A DNA stretch of 64,000 nucleotides from the NCBI RefSeq assembly GCF_030272615.1, contig NC_081415.1, positions 104,400,796 to 104,464,795 of the forward strand, in the 5' to 3' direction. Source of the stretch: Cryptomeria japonica (taxonomy: Eukaryota; Streptophyta; Pinopsida; Cupressales; Cupressaceae). Shown piece by piece: positions 22,533 to 33,519 of the stretch (positions are counted from its first letter, which is position 1; each line of letters begins with the position of its first letter). The notes below the pieces were generated by a model. It searched no databases and was not told the DNA's origin. It was given only the letters and a program-made list of their open reading frames with translations. Both the position numbers and the translations under genes were made by a program.

Positions 22533-23943
22533 TGTTGGCAACAATGCAAAAAACTGAGAGGGGGGCTGAATCAATTTGCACAAAAACTTACTGCAACTTA
22601 AACCACAAAACGGGTCTGATAATTAATAGTTAAAGCATGAAACAACACCACATCAATAACACACATAACACCAAGATTATCGATGTGAAAAACCTAGTTA
22701 AGGGAAAAACCATGATGGGAAACTACCCCACAATGAGATAATACCTTGTCAGAAGTAAATGTGAATATTACAATGGGGAATGCACATGCATTCAAGCACA
22801 CTGCCTAGAGCCAACTGCTCAAAATAAGAAACCCAGGAAAGCTACAACTTTAAGAGATGGCTCACTACCTTATAGGAAGTCTCATTGACTTAAAAAAACA
22901 TTTGGACTACAATCTGGATCACATGAACTATGAAAGTAGCATCTCCATATGCTTGAGTATAGTTTTGGTGAAGAACACAGACTTCTCTACAACACTTCTC
23001 TTCTCCTCTTCACACTTCTAAAAGATCAAATCACTTGTTCTCACATACAACTCAATCATACACTCACAAATAAAATGCAAACACTCATAGACATACATCT
23101 TGCATGATTATTATTCTTATTTATACAAACCCTCAACCCATGAAATTGAGGTCGGCTAAACCCTCAATACGATTTACAAACTAATATCCTCACATGCTAC
23201 AAAAAATGCATGCAGACCAAAACAATGTCGGCTAAGACATAGTCTAGACCCAAATCAAGACCACAAATAAGAAACACCTCCGACAATTACACCTCGATCA
23301 TCTGCAACACGCTACAACCACCAAGAATATTGCATAACATGAAGAACATCACTAGACAAGGAAAATATTCAATAACACACACAATAATCAATGCGGACCA
23401 CCAATACACATATAACATGATCTAGAGACATTCACAAGCAACATAAATTGCACTACAACAACTCGATTAACCAAAATCATCATCCTCTCTCTATCGGACC
23501 TTGAGAACATCAACATAACTGACTGTCAACCTAAAAGGTTTTCTTGTGGATTTCCAAATCATGAACCAAACGAATTGAGGACACACATCAAAGTCAAGAA
23601 CACATCCCACACATCCGCAACAAAAGATATAACAATTCTAAAGCAATACAGAGCACAAATTAGAATACTAAATAACATGAACAATTGCATAACATCCCCA
23701 ATACTGGATCCCATGACTCAATTAGATCATCATGTGAACCTCTACTAATGGCAATGAACCATCTACAGACAACATACCAAAAACCCTTTAAACCACATTA
23801 GCTCATCTACAATACATGAGCTAAACCAACTCATTCCATCAAACTGCAATACTAGAATACATAGAAAACTTTCCAATAGTCTCCTCATCAACAATCTCCA
23901 CATATATTTATATCAATGACAACATATCAATCAATGTCCAACA
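22533..23943 (-). mobile_element. Solo LTR (copia family related to B and C) in element A
   Basis: This 1411-bp insert starts TGTTGGCAACAATGC and ends TCAATGTCCAACA, ends that are inverted copies of each other (TGTTGG/CCAACA). The flanks are TTTAA at 22528-22532 and TTGAA at 23944-23948, a 5-bp duplication with one mismatch. Removing it rejoins the GAG-pre-integrase reading frame of A. Near its left end CTGAGAGGGGGGCTGAATCA matches the end block of the B and C LTRs in antisense, so the LTR is in minus orientation. It contains no coding sequence. Confidence 0.83.
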
Positions 23944-24642
23944 TTGAAACCTTCCAATTTTTATCATTAAAAGTAACTGTGCAACCTTCATCACCTAGCT
24001 ACCCTGCTGAAATTAAATTCCTACTCAACCTTGGAACGTGCCTTGCCTCTTGTAGTAGCCAATGATTCTCATTCTACAAATTAATCTTAATTCTTCTCTT
24101 TCCAACAATCTGAAAGGGTTCATTATCTCCCAAATAAACCAGCCCAAAATCCTCTTTGACATAATCAATAAAATATATTCTATGGGATGTAGTATGAAAT
24201 GAGGCCCCTGAATCTAAAACCCATGAATCATCAGCATTATCTAAGGAAAGATCCAAAGCATCATCTTCAAACTTATTACTTACCACATTTTCCCCCTTAT
24301 TACCTTATTGTTTATCTCCTTCTTTATTCCTCTGAGACCAGCAATATTTCTTCAGATGACCTTGTTTCCCACAGTACCAACAATATTTTGGTCCTCTTGA
24401 TTGGGACCTCTTTTCCTTTGATTTTCCTATGACTTTTTACAACCTCCAAAACCTTTTCCTCTCTCCTTTGATCTGCCCATGCTTTCTGCATTCAAAACAA
24501 TACCTGATGTGGATCCACATGAGCTTTTCCTATGAATTTCCTCACATAGAATAACACCAACAACATCATCAAATTTTAGGGTATTTGAACTATAAATAGA
24601 GTTACTAACTGCCATTACCAAACTATTCCAGCTTTCAGGCAA
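23944..24642 (-). pseudogene. Element A gag end and protease
   Basis: The block 24642-24427 is copia gag, with PESWNSLVMAVSNS and LKFDDVVGVILCEEI. A complete zinc knuckle, CWYCGKQGHLKKYC (CX2CX4HX4C), lies at about 24385-24340 in a shifted frame. The open block 24286-24074 carries the protease motif WVLDSGASFHTT and YLGDNEPFQIVGKRRIKI, typical of this copia lineage. A TGA/TAA-rich joint at about 24300 separates knuckle and protease. Confidence 0.85.
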
Positions 24643-25178
24643 AGATCATAATATCAATAGAGCTCTAACTTCTTCATTGAAATTTACCTTTACAAAAGTC
24701 AATTGACAAGTAATCGTATTAACTCATTTAAATGATCTATCACAGATCCACCTTCAATCATTTACAAATTAAACAAATGCTTCATGAGAAATACCTTATT
24801 TGAGGCTAAGGGTTTTTCATACAATTTGGCCAAATCTTTCATCATATCTTCTATTATCTTCGCTTATGTTATATTGAATGCTACAGATGGTGTCAAGCAT
24901 GTCAAATGGTTCCCAATGCCTTTCTATCCAAAATATCCCAATCATAATCACTTATTGTTGATAGTTTCTTGGATTTCCCTTCCAATGGCCTCCATAAATC
25001 CTTCTGATAGAGATAATCCTCCATCTACATCTTTCATAATTGATAGTTCTGCCCATTGAATTTTTCTACCTTTAATTTATCCTCGTCTGCCATTTCTCCC
25101 ACTTAACCATGAGACTCCCACTCAACCATGAGACCTTCCTCCAAATGATAATTAAACACAACCTACTTTCATACCACT
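24643..25178 (-). pseudogene. Element A 5' leader and gag N-terminus, degraded
   Basis: Gag-like peptides continue on the minus strand up to about 25060 but are broken in every frame. Next to the LTR the minus strand reads AGTGGTATGAAAG, a diverged Met-type primer-binding site (about plus 25178-25166), preceded by a leader with repeated TGGTTGAGTGGGAG/TCATGGTT units near 25100-25130. Confidence 0.6.
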
Positions 25179-25744
25179 TGTTAGGAATTGCACGCAAAAA
25201 AATATTAACTATATACAAATAAAGATTAAATAGAGGAATGAAAACACAAAAATAATAACAATGAGGAGACAATTTTTAACATGGTTCACCCAAACTCGAG
25301 CTACATCTTCCAAACAGAGAGTCCAATATTATTATCCAGCAAATCGAATCAATTACAACTAGCAATCTCTTGCAACTCAATACCGCTAAAAAAAAACTAC
25401 AAAATTCTCTACAAAAAAAACCCCAGCCCTTAGCCTTTGATCAAGACTTATGTTGGTTACAAAAATAGGGCTACAACATGTCATCCAATAGAAAAATTAC
25501 ACCTAGTGCCTTCATATAAAACTAAGTCATTTGGGGCTGACGAGGCGCTACCCCTCAACCCCACCTTGTATCACGACAGGGAGTGCACCAACGACGCTAC
25601 CCCTAGACCCCACAAGGGGTGCAACCCCTTGACCCTGCCTTAGGGGTGCTGCCCCCAAACCCTCGTTAAATAATTTGGGGGGAAACTGCACTGATAGAAG
25701 GATAAATTTAACCTCTGAGTCTGATTAGGCTCCATATAACAACA
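25179..25744 (-). repeat. Element A 5' LTR
   Basis: This 566-bp LTR starts TGTTAGGAATTGCACG and ends CCATATAACAACA in plus reading. Its GC-rich middle (about 25540-25680) holds several degenerate units of GCTACCCC followed by CCCCACCTTG or CCCCACAAGG, which could pair with one another. The 3' LTR has fewer units. Confidence 0.88.
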
Positions 25745-25749
25745 CCAAA
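25745..25749. other. Target-site duplication of element A (right)
   Basis: CCAAA is identical to 3072-3076. Confidence 0.85.
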
Positions 25750-26219
25750 TGCCCTTTTCCACCCAAAACAAGGTGAACAAGCCAAGAAGGGGGTGCACTC
25801 AACTCAAGACAAGGATTTAGATCATCATGTAGACAAATGGAATCATTTTTGCAATACAAAGGCTATAAACAAACTTGGATAAGAGCTAACAGAGAACACA
25901 CTAAGGCAAGGGCACAAAAAGTGGTGCAAATTGTAGAAGGTTACATTTTACGACACTACAAGTTATAATATTGGGCAAATAAAAAATAAAAGGCCAACCC
26001 AAAAGAGGAAAAAATGGCAAAATAGACATAATAGGTGGGGTGCCAAGATTGGCTCTATTTGGGGATGTGTTTCTCTTGCAAGAATAGTGAGAATTTGTAT
26101 CTCCAAGAGTAGTTTGAAAAGGGGAGTAGTAGGAACCAAGACTAACTCAGAACACACCATGACAAATTGAGGTCATGACACAAAAATAATTGTATGTACA
26201 AAGGCACAACAAAATTACA
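25750..26219. other. Non-coding, probable 3' region or LTR of element D
   Basis: No coding block is seen. A purine-rich stretch near 25970-26040 resembles 42190-42250 near the other end of D (both have a run like AAAATAAAAAGGCCA). This supports reading both as LTR remains. Confidence 0.35.
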
Positions 26220-27609
26220 TCATGGATAAGTAGTGTTTGAGGTGTTGACCATGAATTGGTAGCTTCATAAAATCTTCATCAAGGATCCTAAGGTAGAAAA
26301 TTCCTTGACCAATTTCTTCAATAATTTTAGAAGGATCAACCCAATAAGGCATCAAATTTTCTATGTTTTCCCTTTTCTTCTAACTTGAAAATCCACATGT
26401 GAGGACAAGATCTCCAATATTAAACTCCCTCATGAAATCTCTCTTATCAAAGAGGTAATTCACCTTTCTTTGTCCCAAAAAAATTCTCTCATAGGTAGTC
26501 GTCTTAGGTTATTCCAACTCATGATTATTTGAAAAATAGAACTTTATTCTTCCCCTTCAATATACTGTATTAATCTATAGACTCATAAATCAAGGTTAAT
26601 TGGAAACTTGGCTTCAACACCATACTCTAATTCAAATGGACTCTTCCCTATATCCTTCTTGTAGGTTACCCTATTTTACCAAACAACAAACTTTAACTTA
26701 TCATCCTATCCTTTCTTTTTTGAATCCAAAGTTTTTTTTTATGTTCATGATGCATTTGTTTTTTATTAATAAAGCAAAAAAACAAGGGTGTTGACCCTAT
26801 ACAAAGACAAGCCAAAAATGCTACAAAAAAATTGGTCAATAACACCTCTAACAAAAAGGTCCAAAACAACCCATTTACAACACACTAGTAGAGAAACTAG
26901 TAACGCACATCAAGGGTGGGTAGAATTTTCACCCACAACTCAAGGAATAGTTTGGGAAGAAAAGGAATAACAATCTTTCCTTTGTCGGTGATGCATTTGT
27001 TACTTGACTTATCTTGACCATTTTGTTGATGATGATAAGGTGATGAATGTGTTAAAGAGATCCCATACTCTAAACATATCAATAAATTCCTTGGATCTGA
27101 AACACACTACATTATTAGTAATGATCTTTGATGGCACAACAAACTTGGTAATTGTGTTATAAATTATGAACTCAATTACAACCTTTGAAGTTGCATTGAT
27201 TGGGGTAATTGCCTCCCATCTATTTTGTAGAGTAATAAATGGCTACCAATATCTATATGTAACTATTGTTGGACCTTTCAGTTATTTCTCCTATTAAATC
27301 AATGCCCTATTATTGGAATGGATCCTCTATTGAAATGGTAGTGATAGGAAATGCACCTGAAAACATCAAATTTTTAGAGAACTTTTAGCAAGCATTGCAT
27401 CCTTTCATAAACTTGGCCATGAACTTGAATAATGTTTCCCACTGGTAACCCACTCTCATAATATCATTAGCGGTGGTCTTTAAGATGTAATATCCACCAC
27501 ACAACCTTTGGTGACATTCTTCAATAGCATTCATGGAATGTTCACCGTCTAGACACCTTAGGAGCACACTTTCAAGATTTATCCACACGAGTTGTCCTTT
27601 CAATAGTAC
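26220..27609 (-). pseudogene. Element D integrase
   Basis: From the right, the H2C2 zinc region appears as ECHQRLCGGYY and then GYQWETLFKFMAKFMKGCNAC (27500-27385). Core peptides follow: WEAITPINATSKVVIEFI (about 27220) and EYGISLTHSSPYHHQQNGQ (about 27075-27020), which contains the region before the catalytic glutamate. SPFELEYGVEAKFPINL lies at about 26640-26590. The C-terminal end has FNIGDLVLTCGFSS, VDPSKIIEEIGQGIFYLR and HGQHLKHY (about 26425-26225), the usual tail of non-chromovirus gypsy integrases. A short segment at about 26700-26900 is unrelated or badly degraded. It is not functional. Confidence 0.78.
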
Positions 27610-28349
27610 ATATCTTTGAGCTTTAAATTGTAATGTCCTATTTTTCTTATCATTTAACTCGAGAGAATAATTTAGGTTTTAGAAAATAAAATATTGTGTC
27701 CTTATGCCAAGAACATCCCTTCAACAAACATGGAACAATAGCTAGATCAGAATTTACTTCATGTACTCCAACAACTTCCAAATTTTATTTAGTTATTAAC
27801 TTTTCTAGGTCTAACTAGCTTGGTTGTTTGAACTTATATGTCATACTCTTGTATAGTTTTGATCCATCTACATATTTTATTTATGCTTCCTATTGCAATG
27901 TGATATCTTTTAAAGAAATATGTGACACAAAGGTTGTTATCTTTTCCCCCACAAGCTAGTATACAAAATTTCATTACCTTAATAAGAGCATAGGAACGTC
28001 ACAAAATAATTCAATTCAACATCTCATAGGGATTTTTTGAGGAAATCTATTGGCTATTCATATCCTTCACTATTTTTATGGAGTACAACAACAACAATTG
28101 TGTAGAAATGTGTAAAAGAAAATAATTAGAAAGGTTTAAAATAGTCTGCACTTGTCAACATTAGTGCCTTCTTCGATGCATCTTTGATTTTTTAGAATGA
28201 ATCAATTGATTCCTTATCCTAGCTTGATGATCATCCATTTTTTCGATACCTTCAAAATGGCCTTATCCTTCTCATCAAAGTTGGGGACAAACCTTCTCAC
28301 AAATTTATCTACCCAAAGAAAGATTGGATTTCCTTAGCTATCTTGGGTT
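27610..28349 (-). pseudogene. Element D RNase H following RT, and linker
   Basis: At about 28190-28020 the minus strand gives SADYFKPF, FSFTHFYTIVVVVLHKN and PIDFLKKSL, matching the start of the standard gypsy RNase H (normally PVL...DYSKPF...A...LLQ...PIAFFSKSL). Beyond this the frame is broken repeatedly until the peptide ending AQRYVLLKGQLVW at about 27600, which leads into the integrase zinc region. Catalytic residues cannot be followed. Confidence 0.6.
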
Positions 28350-28354
28350 AGGGG
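28350..28354. other. Target-site duplication of solo LTR 1 (left)
   Basis: AGGGG is repeated exactly at 29112-29116. Confidence 0.85.
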
Positions 28355-29111
28355 TGTATATGGTGAAAATGGATAACAATAATAACAATATTGAAAGGCT
28401 AAATAGATTCAACCACAAAACCCTAGCCTAACAATCAACAAAGATCCACCATAACATATGAAGATTACCTAAGACAATGCAAATCACATGAAATCACAAA
28501 GATTATACCATCACATGTCCAATAGGGTTTTGATCTCCATTCTTCCTATCTCCATTGATCTTGCTTGATATATTTGCTCTCAAATTTTATGTGCACAAGA
28601 GCTCAACAAAGAACGGAATGTGGTTGCAAGTAGGATCGTAGTGTAGTCAAAATGATCATTAGGGTTTGATAATGAAGGAAGCATCTTCTTAAATAGAAGA
28701 CACAATATGAAATGGAGGGATAAGATTGAGAGGTGTAAAAGGAGGTCGGCTAGGATTAGAGGGTAGGTAAAAGAAATACCAAAATAATGAAAGGGGTAGG
28801 TAGTGTATGAATTAAGAGATGAATGACATGTGTCATGTGTAGAAAAGGCTAATGAATTAATTAAATAAATAAAGATTTATTTAATTAATAGAAGAAGTAG
28901 GATAATTAAATAAATAAGAATATTTAAATTTAGGAAAAGGATAATTTAAATAAATAAAATATATTTATTTAAATGAGAAATAAGGCTAGAAGAGTATAAA
29001 TGAATTAATTAAATAAATAAAGATTTATTTAATTAATAGAAGAATTAGGCTTAGATAATTAAATAAATAAAATATTTATTTAATTAGACTGGACAATTTT
29101 AGGTGTCTACA
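28355..29111 (+). mobile_element. Solo LTR 1 in element D, with stem-loop tail
   Basis: This 757-bp insert starts TGTATATGGTGAAAATGG and ends TTTTAGGTGTCTACA, with perfect AGGGG duplications. A TATA-like CTTAAATAGAAGACAC near 28690 suggests plus orientation. The last 250 bases are an AT-rich series of stem-loops. Two have perfect 15-bp stems with an AAAG loop (28856-28889 and 29004-29037), with further TAAATAAATA/TATTTATTTA pairs between and after them. No coding sequence is seen. Confidence 0.88.
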
Positions 29112-29116
29112 AGGGG
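29112..29116. other. Target-site duplication of solo LTR 1 (right)
   Basis: AGGGG is identical to 28350-28354. Confidence 0.85.
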
Positions 29117-29760
29117 ATAAGTTCAATGGATTTGTCATGTTTTGGATCAATCCTTACCATGTCCTTAGACAAGGCATGCTCAAGAATGTATTCCTCTTCC
29201 ACATCAAAATATACTTCTTGGGACTCAAAGATAGCCCATATTCTAAGCACCTTTGGAAGATAAACTCTAAGTGTTTGCAATGACATTTTTTTCCTTGGAG
29301 TAAGCAATAAAATCATCTTGGTATACAATTATAAGGCCTTCAAAAGCTACATCCATAGATATTTTAAGTGTGACTCTGATGTTCTTCAATCTAAACGGAA
29401 CTCTATCATATACAAAAGTTTCCATTTAGTGGTAAAGTTTGTCTTATGTTGCTCTTAATATTTGACCATGACTTGATTGTAACTTGAGAAGTCATCCATC
29501 ATAAATGTCAGCTCAGACCTTGTCACCTGTTGTAGCATATGGTCCGCATTGGGCAATAGATAGTTTTCCTTAAGGGACTTGATATTCAAATTTTTAAAAT
29601 CCATGTACATCCTAATGTATCCATTATATTTTTATAAGAACAAACTTGGAAACCCATTCCAAATGTCTAATTAGTATGATAATACCCCTTCTTTTAGCTT
29701 CATCACTCCTTTTGCATTTGAGAGGTGAGATTAGTTTTGATAGGCTGTTCCTTTTGTATA
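29117..29760 (-). pseudogene. Element D reverse transcriptase
   Basis: Minus-strand peptides follow the gypsy RT order. They are LEWVSKFVLIK and IRMYMDFKNLNIKSLKENYLLP (about 29690-29570), then ADHMLQQVTRSELTFMMDDFSSYNQVMV (about 29555-29470). HKTNFTTKWKL, the degenerate catalytic region (YTKMILLL for a Y-x-D-D motif), and the thumb RVYLPKVLRIWAIF with EEEYILEHALSKDMVRIDP (29328-29130) follow. The catalytic motif is lost and stops occur in several places. Confidence 0.8.
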
Positions 29761-29765
29761 GATGG
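29761..29765. other. Target-site duplication of solo LTR 2 (left)
   Basis: GATGG is repeated exactly at 31129-31133. Confidence 0.85.
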
Positions 29766-31128
29766 TGATACACTCAAAAGGGTACATTTTCAAAAACAAA
29801 GCTCAAATGTTAATAAGTTAGTTTCCAACCAAAAACCATCACAAATGAACTAAAAATCCTTAAATGCATATCAAAAGAGAATGAAAGCATACAAAGAGAG
29901 AATAAACACAATAAAATAGGAGCAAAAAGACTCCCTAAGATGCCCCCATGATGTTTGGTGGCTCTCCCTTGTTCTTATCCTCTCTAAGATCCAAAGTTAT
30001 GCTTGAGTGTGGCCCTCAATTTTTAGCATGAAACCATGGATGCCAAATGAAGGATTGAAAGTGGTTGAAGATGAAGTGTTGATGCTATGCAAATGCTTAG
30101 ACAAGTATTTGTATGAAAAATCTCAAGTGTGGGTGCTATACAACTATAGTAAAACTACTAAAATGCTTCCTCCTTTACTTGAGGATGAGGGTTCTATTTA
30201 TAGGCAAAATAGTGTATTGAAGGGTCAAGATTGATTTGGCTTGTGGAGAGCTAGGATTGCACAATCCTCAATCCATGTGATAGTTTTCAAACTAATCCTA
30301 TGTTGATAAGTGTCATTATGAGAGGGCTTGAGAGGAGAGGGAAGAAACATTTAATGCCTAAGGGGACATGAGGGTAACCTCATGCGGTTAGGTTATTGGA
30401 TAAAGATATTATCCAATGGGTAAACTTTTGTGCAAAGTTTACCCATGGTGTTAGGTTTTGACCAAAGGGACAAGACCCATGTGGGTTAGTGTGTTGAAGA
30501 AGAGAAAGCCTTTAAGGCTTTGTAAGAGTCTTAAATGTCTTTGGAATAATTAACTTGTTGAAGGCAAAATGGCTTTAAATGTTTTTGAGAAGTGACTCCT
30601 TCCTAATCCTTAGTTTAGGAATGTGCAAATGATTAGAGATGGGTTTAGGCTAATTAGAAGGAGTTAGAAGATTCTAGAAGAAAGGTTAGTGAGGAAGTTG
30701 GCTTTGTAGGAGAATGCAAGTGGGTGATGGTAAATAGGATTTTTAAATAAATATAAATTTATTTAAATGTGTGTGTGCAACTTGTATTTGGATAGATACT
30801 TAAATAAATATTGATTTATTTAAATGTGAGAAGGGTATTTAATTCAATGTAAATTTAATTAAATGTGAAAGAGGGTTTTTAAATAAATATTTGATTTATT
30901 TAATATCAGAGGAAAGGGTGAGATTAAATAAATTGATAAATTTATTTAATAGTTGGACTATAGTTAGTAATTTTAATTTAAATAAATTTATGAAATTTAT
31001 TTAATTAAAATAGTAGAATGGGATCGAAATGGATTAATTAAATGTGAATTTAATTAATAGAAGAATATCAGTGCATTAAACAAATATTAAATATTTATTT
31101 AATTAGTAGAGAGATTTATGTGACTACA
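29766..31128 (+). mobile_element. Solo LTR 2 in element D, with array of eight stem-loops
   Basis: This 1363-bp insert starts TGATACACTCAAAAGGG and ends TTTATGTGACTACA, with perfect GATGG duplications. A TATA-like TTCTATTTATAGGC near 30193 suggests plus orientation. From about 30743 to 31110 it holds roughly eight consecutive AT-rich inverted repeats of the type TTAAATAAATA-loop-TATTTATTTAA, each followed by a short G-containing spacer. It lacks coding potential. The LTR at 46715-47240 plus 52758-53281 is a related copy in the opposite orientation. Confidence 0.88.
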
Positions 31129-31133
31129 GATGG
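31129..31133. other. Target-site duplication of solo LTR 2 (right)
   Basis: GATGG is identical to 29761-29765. Confidence 0.85.
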
Positions 31134-31961
31134 ATTTATACCAGACTAATGAAATGGTATGTTGGAACAAGTCATCTCTATAAGCCTTTGGTTCATCATA
31201 AGACCAAGAAAAATAATTTTTTATACTTTCTAAATAATTTTATTAGCATTTGCTTCTATGATGATCTTAATATGTTACCAATATAAATTATTTTGGGAGT
31301 TAAATCAGTTCCTAAATTTAGACCTTTTATATCTTCACCAACCAACACTACCAAACATTCTTTCTAAATCAACTAGACCTCTGGAACGGTACTTGTTTTA
31401 AAGTGGATAATTTTATTTGCAAAGAGAGTCTCATTTCCTTCTTCAGCATTCTCCACTATGGGTTGACATGGTTATCAAAATGATGAATGCTATTTAAGAT
31501 CGCATATATTAGTTGATCATCATTGATGACTTGCCAACTATAAATGTTATCTAGAATACTAAGCTCAGTAAGAGCTTCAACATCATACTTGCAATGGGGA
31601 GACATGAGAAGCATCAATCCTTGAGAATAACATCACAATAAAATCATCCACCATATTAGTTTAAGTCTCAATCCAAACGATGTTGAATGCACCAAAAAAA
31701 TCAATAGTATCCCTAACAGCATTACTATGCATTCTATGTCTCTTTTATTTTGTAGCATATGTGCCTCAAAATTGAAACACTACAATCTCTAAATAATCAT
31801 GCACTCAAATAAATTAGATCAAATACTTCTAATTCATATTAAAATCAAGAATAAAAGCTTCATGTTTTTCTAATTATTGGTGCAATCAAAGTTCAATCTA
31901 AAGTTGAACTTTTAATCTTTTCACTTAAGGGACCAATAACACAATACCTAAACCATTATGT
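31134..31961 (-). pseudogene. Element D linker before RT and C-terminal part of RNase H-like block
   Basis: Minus-strand peptides at about 31960-31740 belong to an RNase H fold. They are GLGIVLLVP, KHEAFILDFN (usual EYEALILGL) and EIVVFQF, stop, GTYAT (usual GDSELVVQQVxGTYA). They continue the block that starts at 39765, before element E interrupted it. The rest, to 31134, is a degraded linker with fragments such as EEGNETLFANKI at about 31440 and the beginning of RT. Catalytic acidic residues are mostly lost. Confidence 0.6.
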
Positions 31962-33466
31962 TATGGTGCAAGGGCACTCCTTCAACATGATCATTCAGGC
32001 TTAGAGGAGGAAGGATAAGACCTTAAACATGTCCTAGGATGTTTTCCTTGTGTTTGTAATAAAAGACCCCATCTTGTGAGCCAAACTCCTATTTTGACAT
32101 CTTGATAGGCCAATTAGGACTTTTGGATAAAAGGGGACTAAGTATGCTTAGGTTAGGTTTTTCCTAGTTAATTTAGTTTTTTTATGTGCTTATAGGGTTT
32201 TTATAGGTGTTATTCTTGATCCAAGTCATTCGGATGCAAGAAATGACATTTTTGACAACTTTGTCAAAAGTTGTCATGAGCAACTTTTGTGCAACTTTTT
32301 GATTTTTTGTTGTTTTAACTCCTCCAATGGATCTAACCTCTTGTTTTCCATTGGGATAATTTTTAGAGGGGTATAAACACCTTGTGGACACAATTCCCAA
32401 GGAGAGACTATATGGAGAAAGTTTTATGATTGCAAGCAATAAAGAAATTATGAGTTTTTCCTGCAAACTGTGAGGTTTTGGAAAGGGGTACGGAGTTGTA
32501 CAGATTGGGACCCATGCCCAATATTTTGATCTTGTTAGTGTAGTTAGTTACCAATTATTTGGTCTTGATTTTAGTTCTTGATCATTTTTTTTACTCCAGA
32601 TATCTAAGTTTTGTTGTAGCTACCCAAAAAACCAGGGTTTTGCCTAGGGTTTTTCCTTCCCATGGCCATAACTTGCAACCTGTTCATCTAAAACTAATGT
32701 AAGTGGATGGGATGCAAGTGTGGCCTATTTATTCTATGATTATAAAGGAATTTTATAGGTGGGGAAAGGGAGATTTGCATTTGATCAGTCCCTAGGTAGA
32801 CATCTGATCTATGTGGCTACCTAGCACTTACACTGCAATAATTACCCTAGAAGACAATTGGCGATGATTCCAGGCATGTAACCATGGAATCTATGATGGT
32901 TTATGGTTCCCCACATTCCCATGAGGTTTTGGTTGTAAGGTGTGTCCATTATGATATAGTTGCTTTACAAATGGAGGCCTAATTAGCCCTTTAAGATAGT
33001 TGGTCATCACCGGGTTTAGACCTTTCCTTGCCAGATACTGACTTATCCTTTTGGAGGATTGTGTAAGACCATAAAGGGTATCTGAATCTATGATTTATTT
33101 ACTAGAGTGTTTGGAAAATTTTAGACTTAAGGTCCCATTACCCGTCTCCAAGGACTATAAGTAAATAGGCCCAATTGTGAAGATGTCATAAGGAATTGAG
33201 TTGAATCCTTGAAACCAGTGTTTGGTCTAGTCCATGTGAGTGTAGTATGATCCAAAATAGGTGTTCTAAAGGTTAGGAACCTCAGGAGGATTCATGATGC
33301 ACATTGGAGAAAGTTGCCTAATTTGAGTAGTATGAACCTTGGAGTGAAATGAGAAGTTGGAACTAAGATTGCAGAGTCTTTCTTTGTAGGATCCTATTGG
33401 TGTGTTCAGGGGCTAGTGTCATACATCTTGAAGTGTTTGACAAGATACAAGGAGGACTCTACATCA
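31962..33466 (+). repeat. Element E 5' LTR
   Basis: It aligns along its whole length with 38191-39698. The first block (GGCTTAGAGGAGGAAGGATAAG) is nearly identical in both. A 21-bp segment containing CAATCATGCATTTTG is present only in the 3' copy. Confidence 0.9.
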
Positions 33467-33468
33467 AT

Positions 33469-33480
33469 TGGTATCAGAGC
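33469..33480 (+). other. Element E primer-binding site
   Basis: TGGTATCAGAGC lies two bases after the 5' LTR and is identical to the site in element B. Confidence 0.92.
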
Positions 33481-33519
33481 TAGTAACAGCTTTGGTAAAG
33501 AGATAGTAATTTTGAGAAA

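Larger units (their letters stand above)
3077..25744 (-). mobile_element. Element A: Ty1/copia retrotransposon, split by B and a solo LTR
   Basis: This is an LTR retrotransposon read on the minus strand. Its 5' LTR is at 25179-25744 and its 3' LTR at 3077-3574, flanked by a perfect CCAAA duplication. The internal order on the minus strand is gag with a zinc knuckle, aspartic protease, integrase, RT and RNase H, the copia order. The RNase H region is cut in two at 4070-20137 by element B. A solo LTR (22533-23943) interrupts the segment between protease and integrase. Without the insertions A is about 5.2 kb. By eye the LTRs differ at roughly 13% of aligned positions, making A the oldest of the three nested copia elements. 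Many stops and frameshifts show that it is dead. Confidence 0.9.

Noticed and set aside
22533-23943. MITE or Helitron interpretation of the insert in element A
   Set aside because: TG...CA ends, a near-perfect 5-bp duplication and the block shared with B and C LTR ends fit a solo LTR better.
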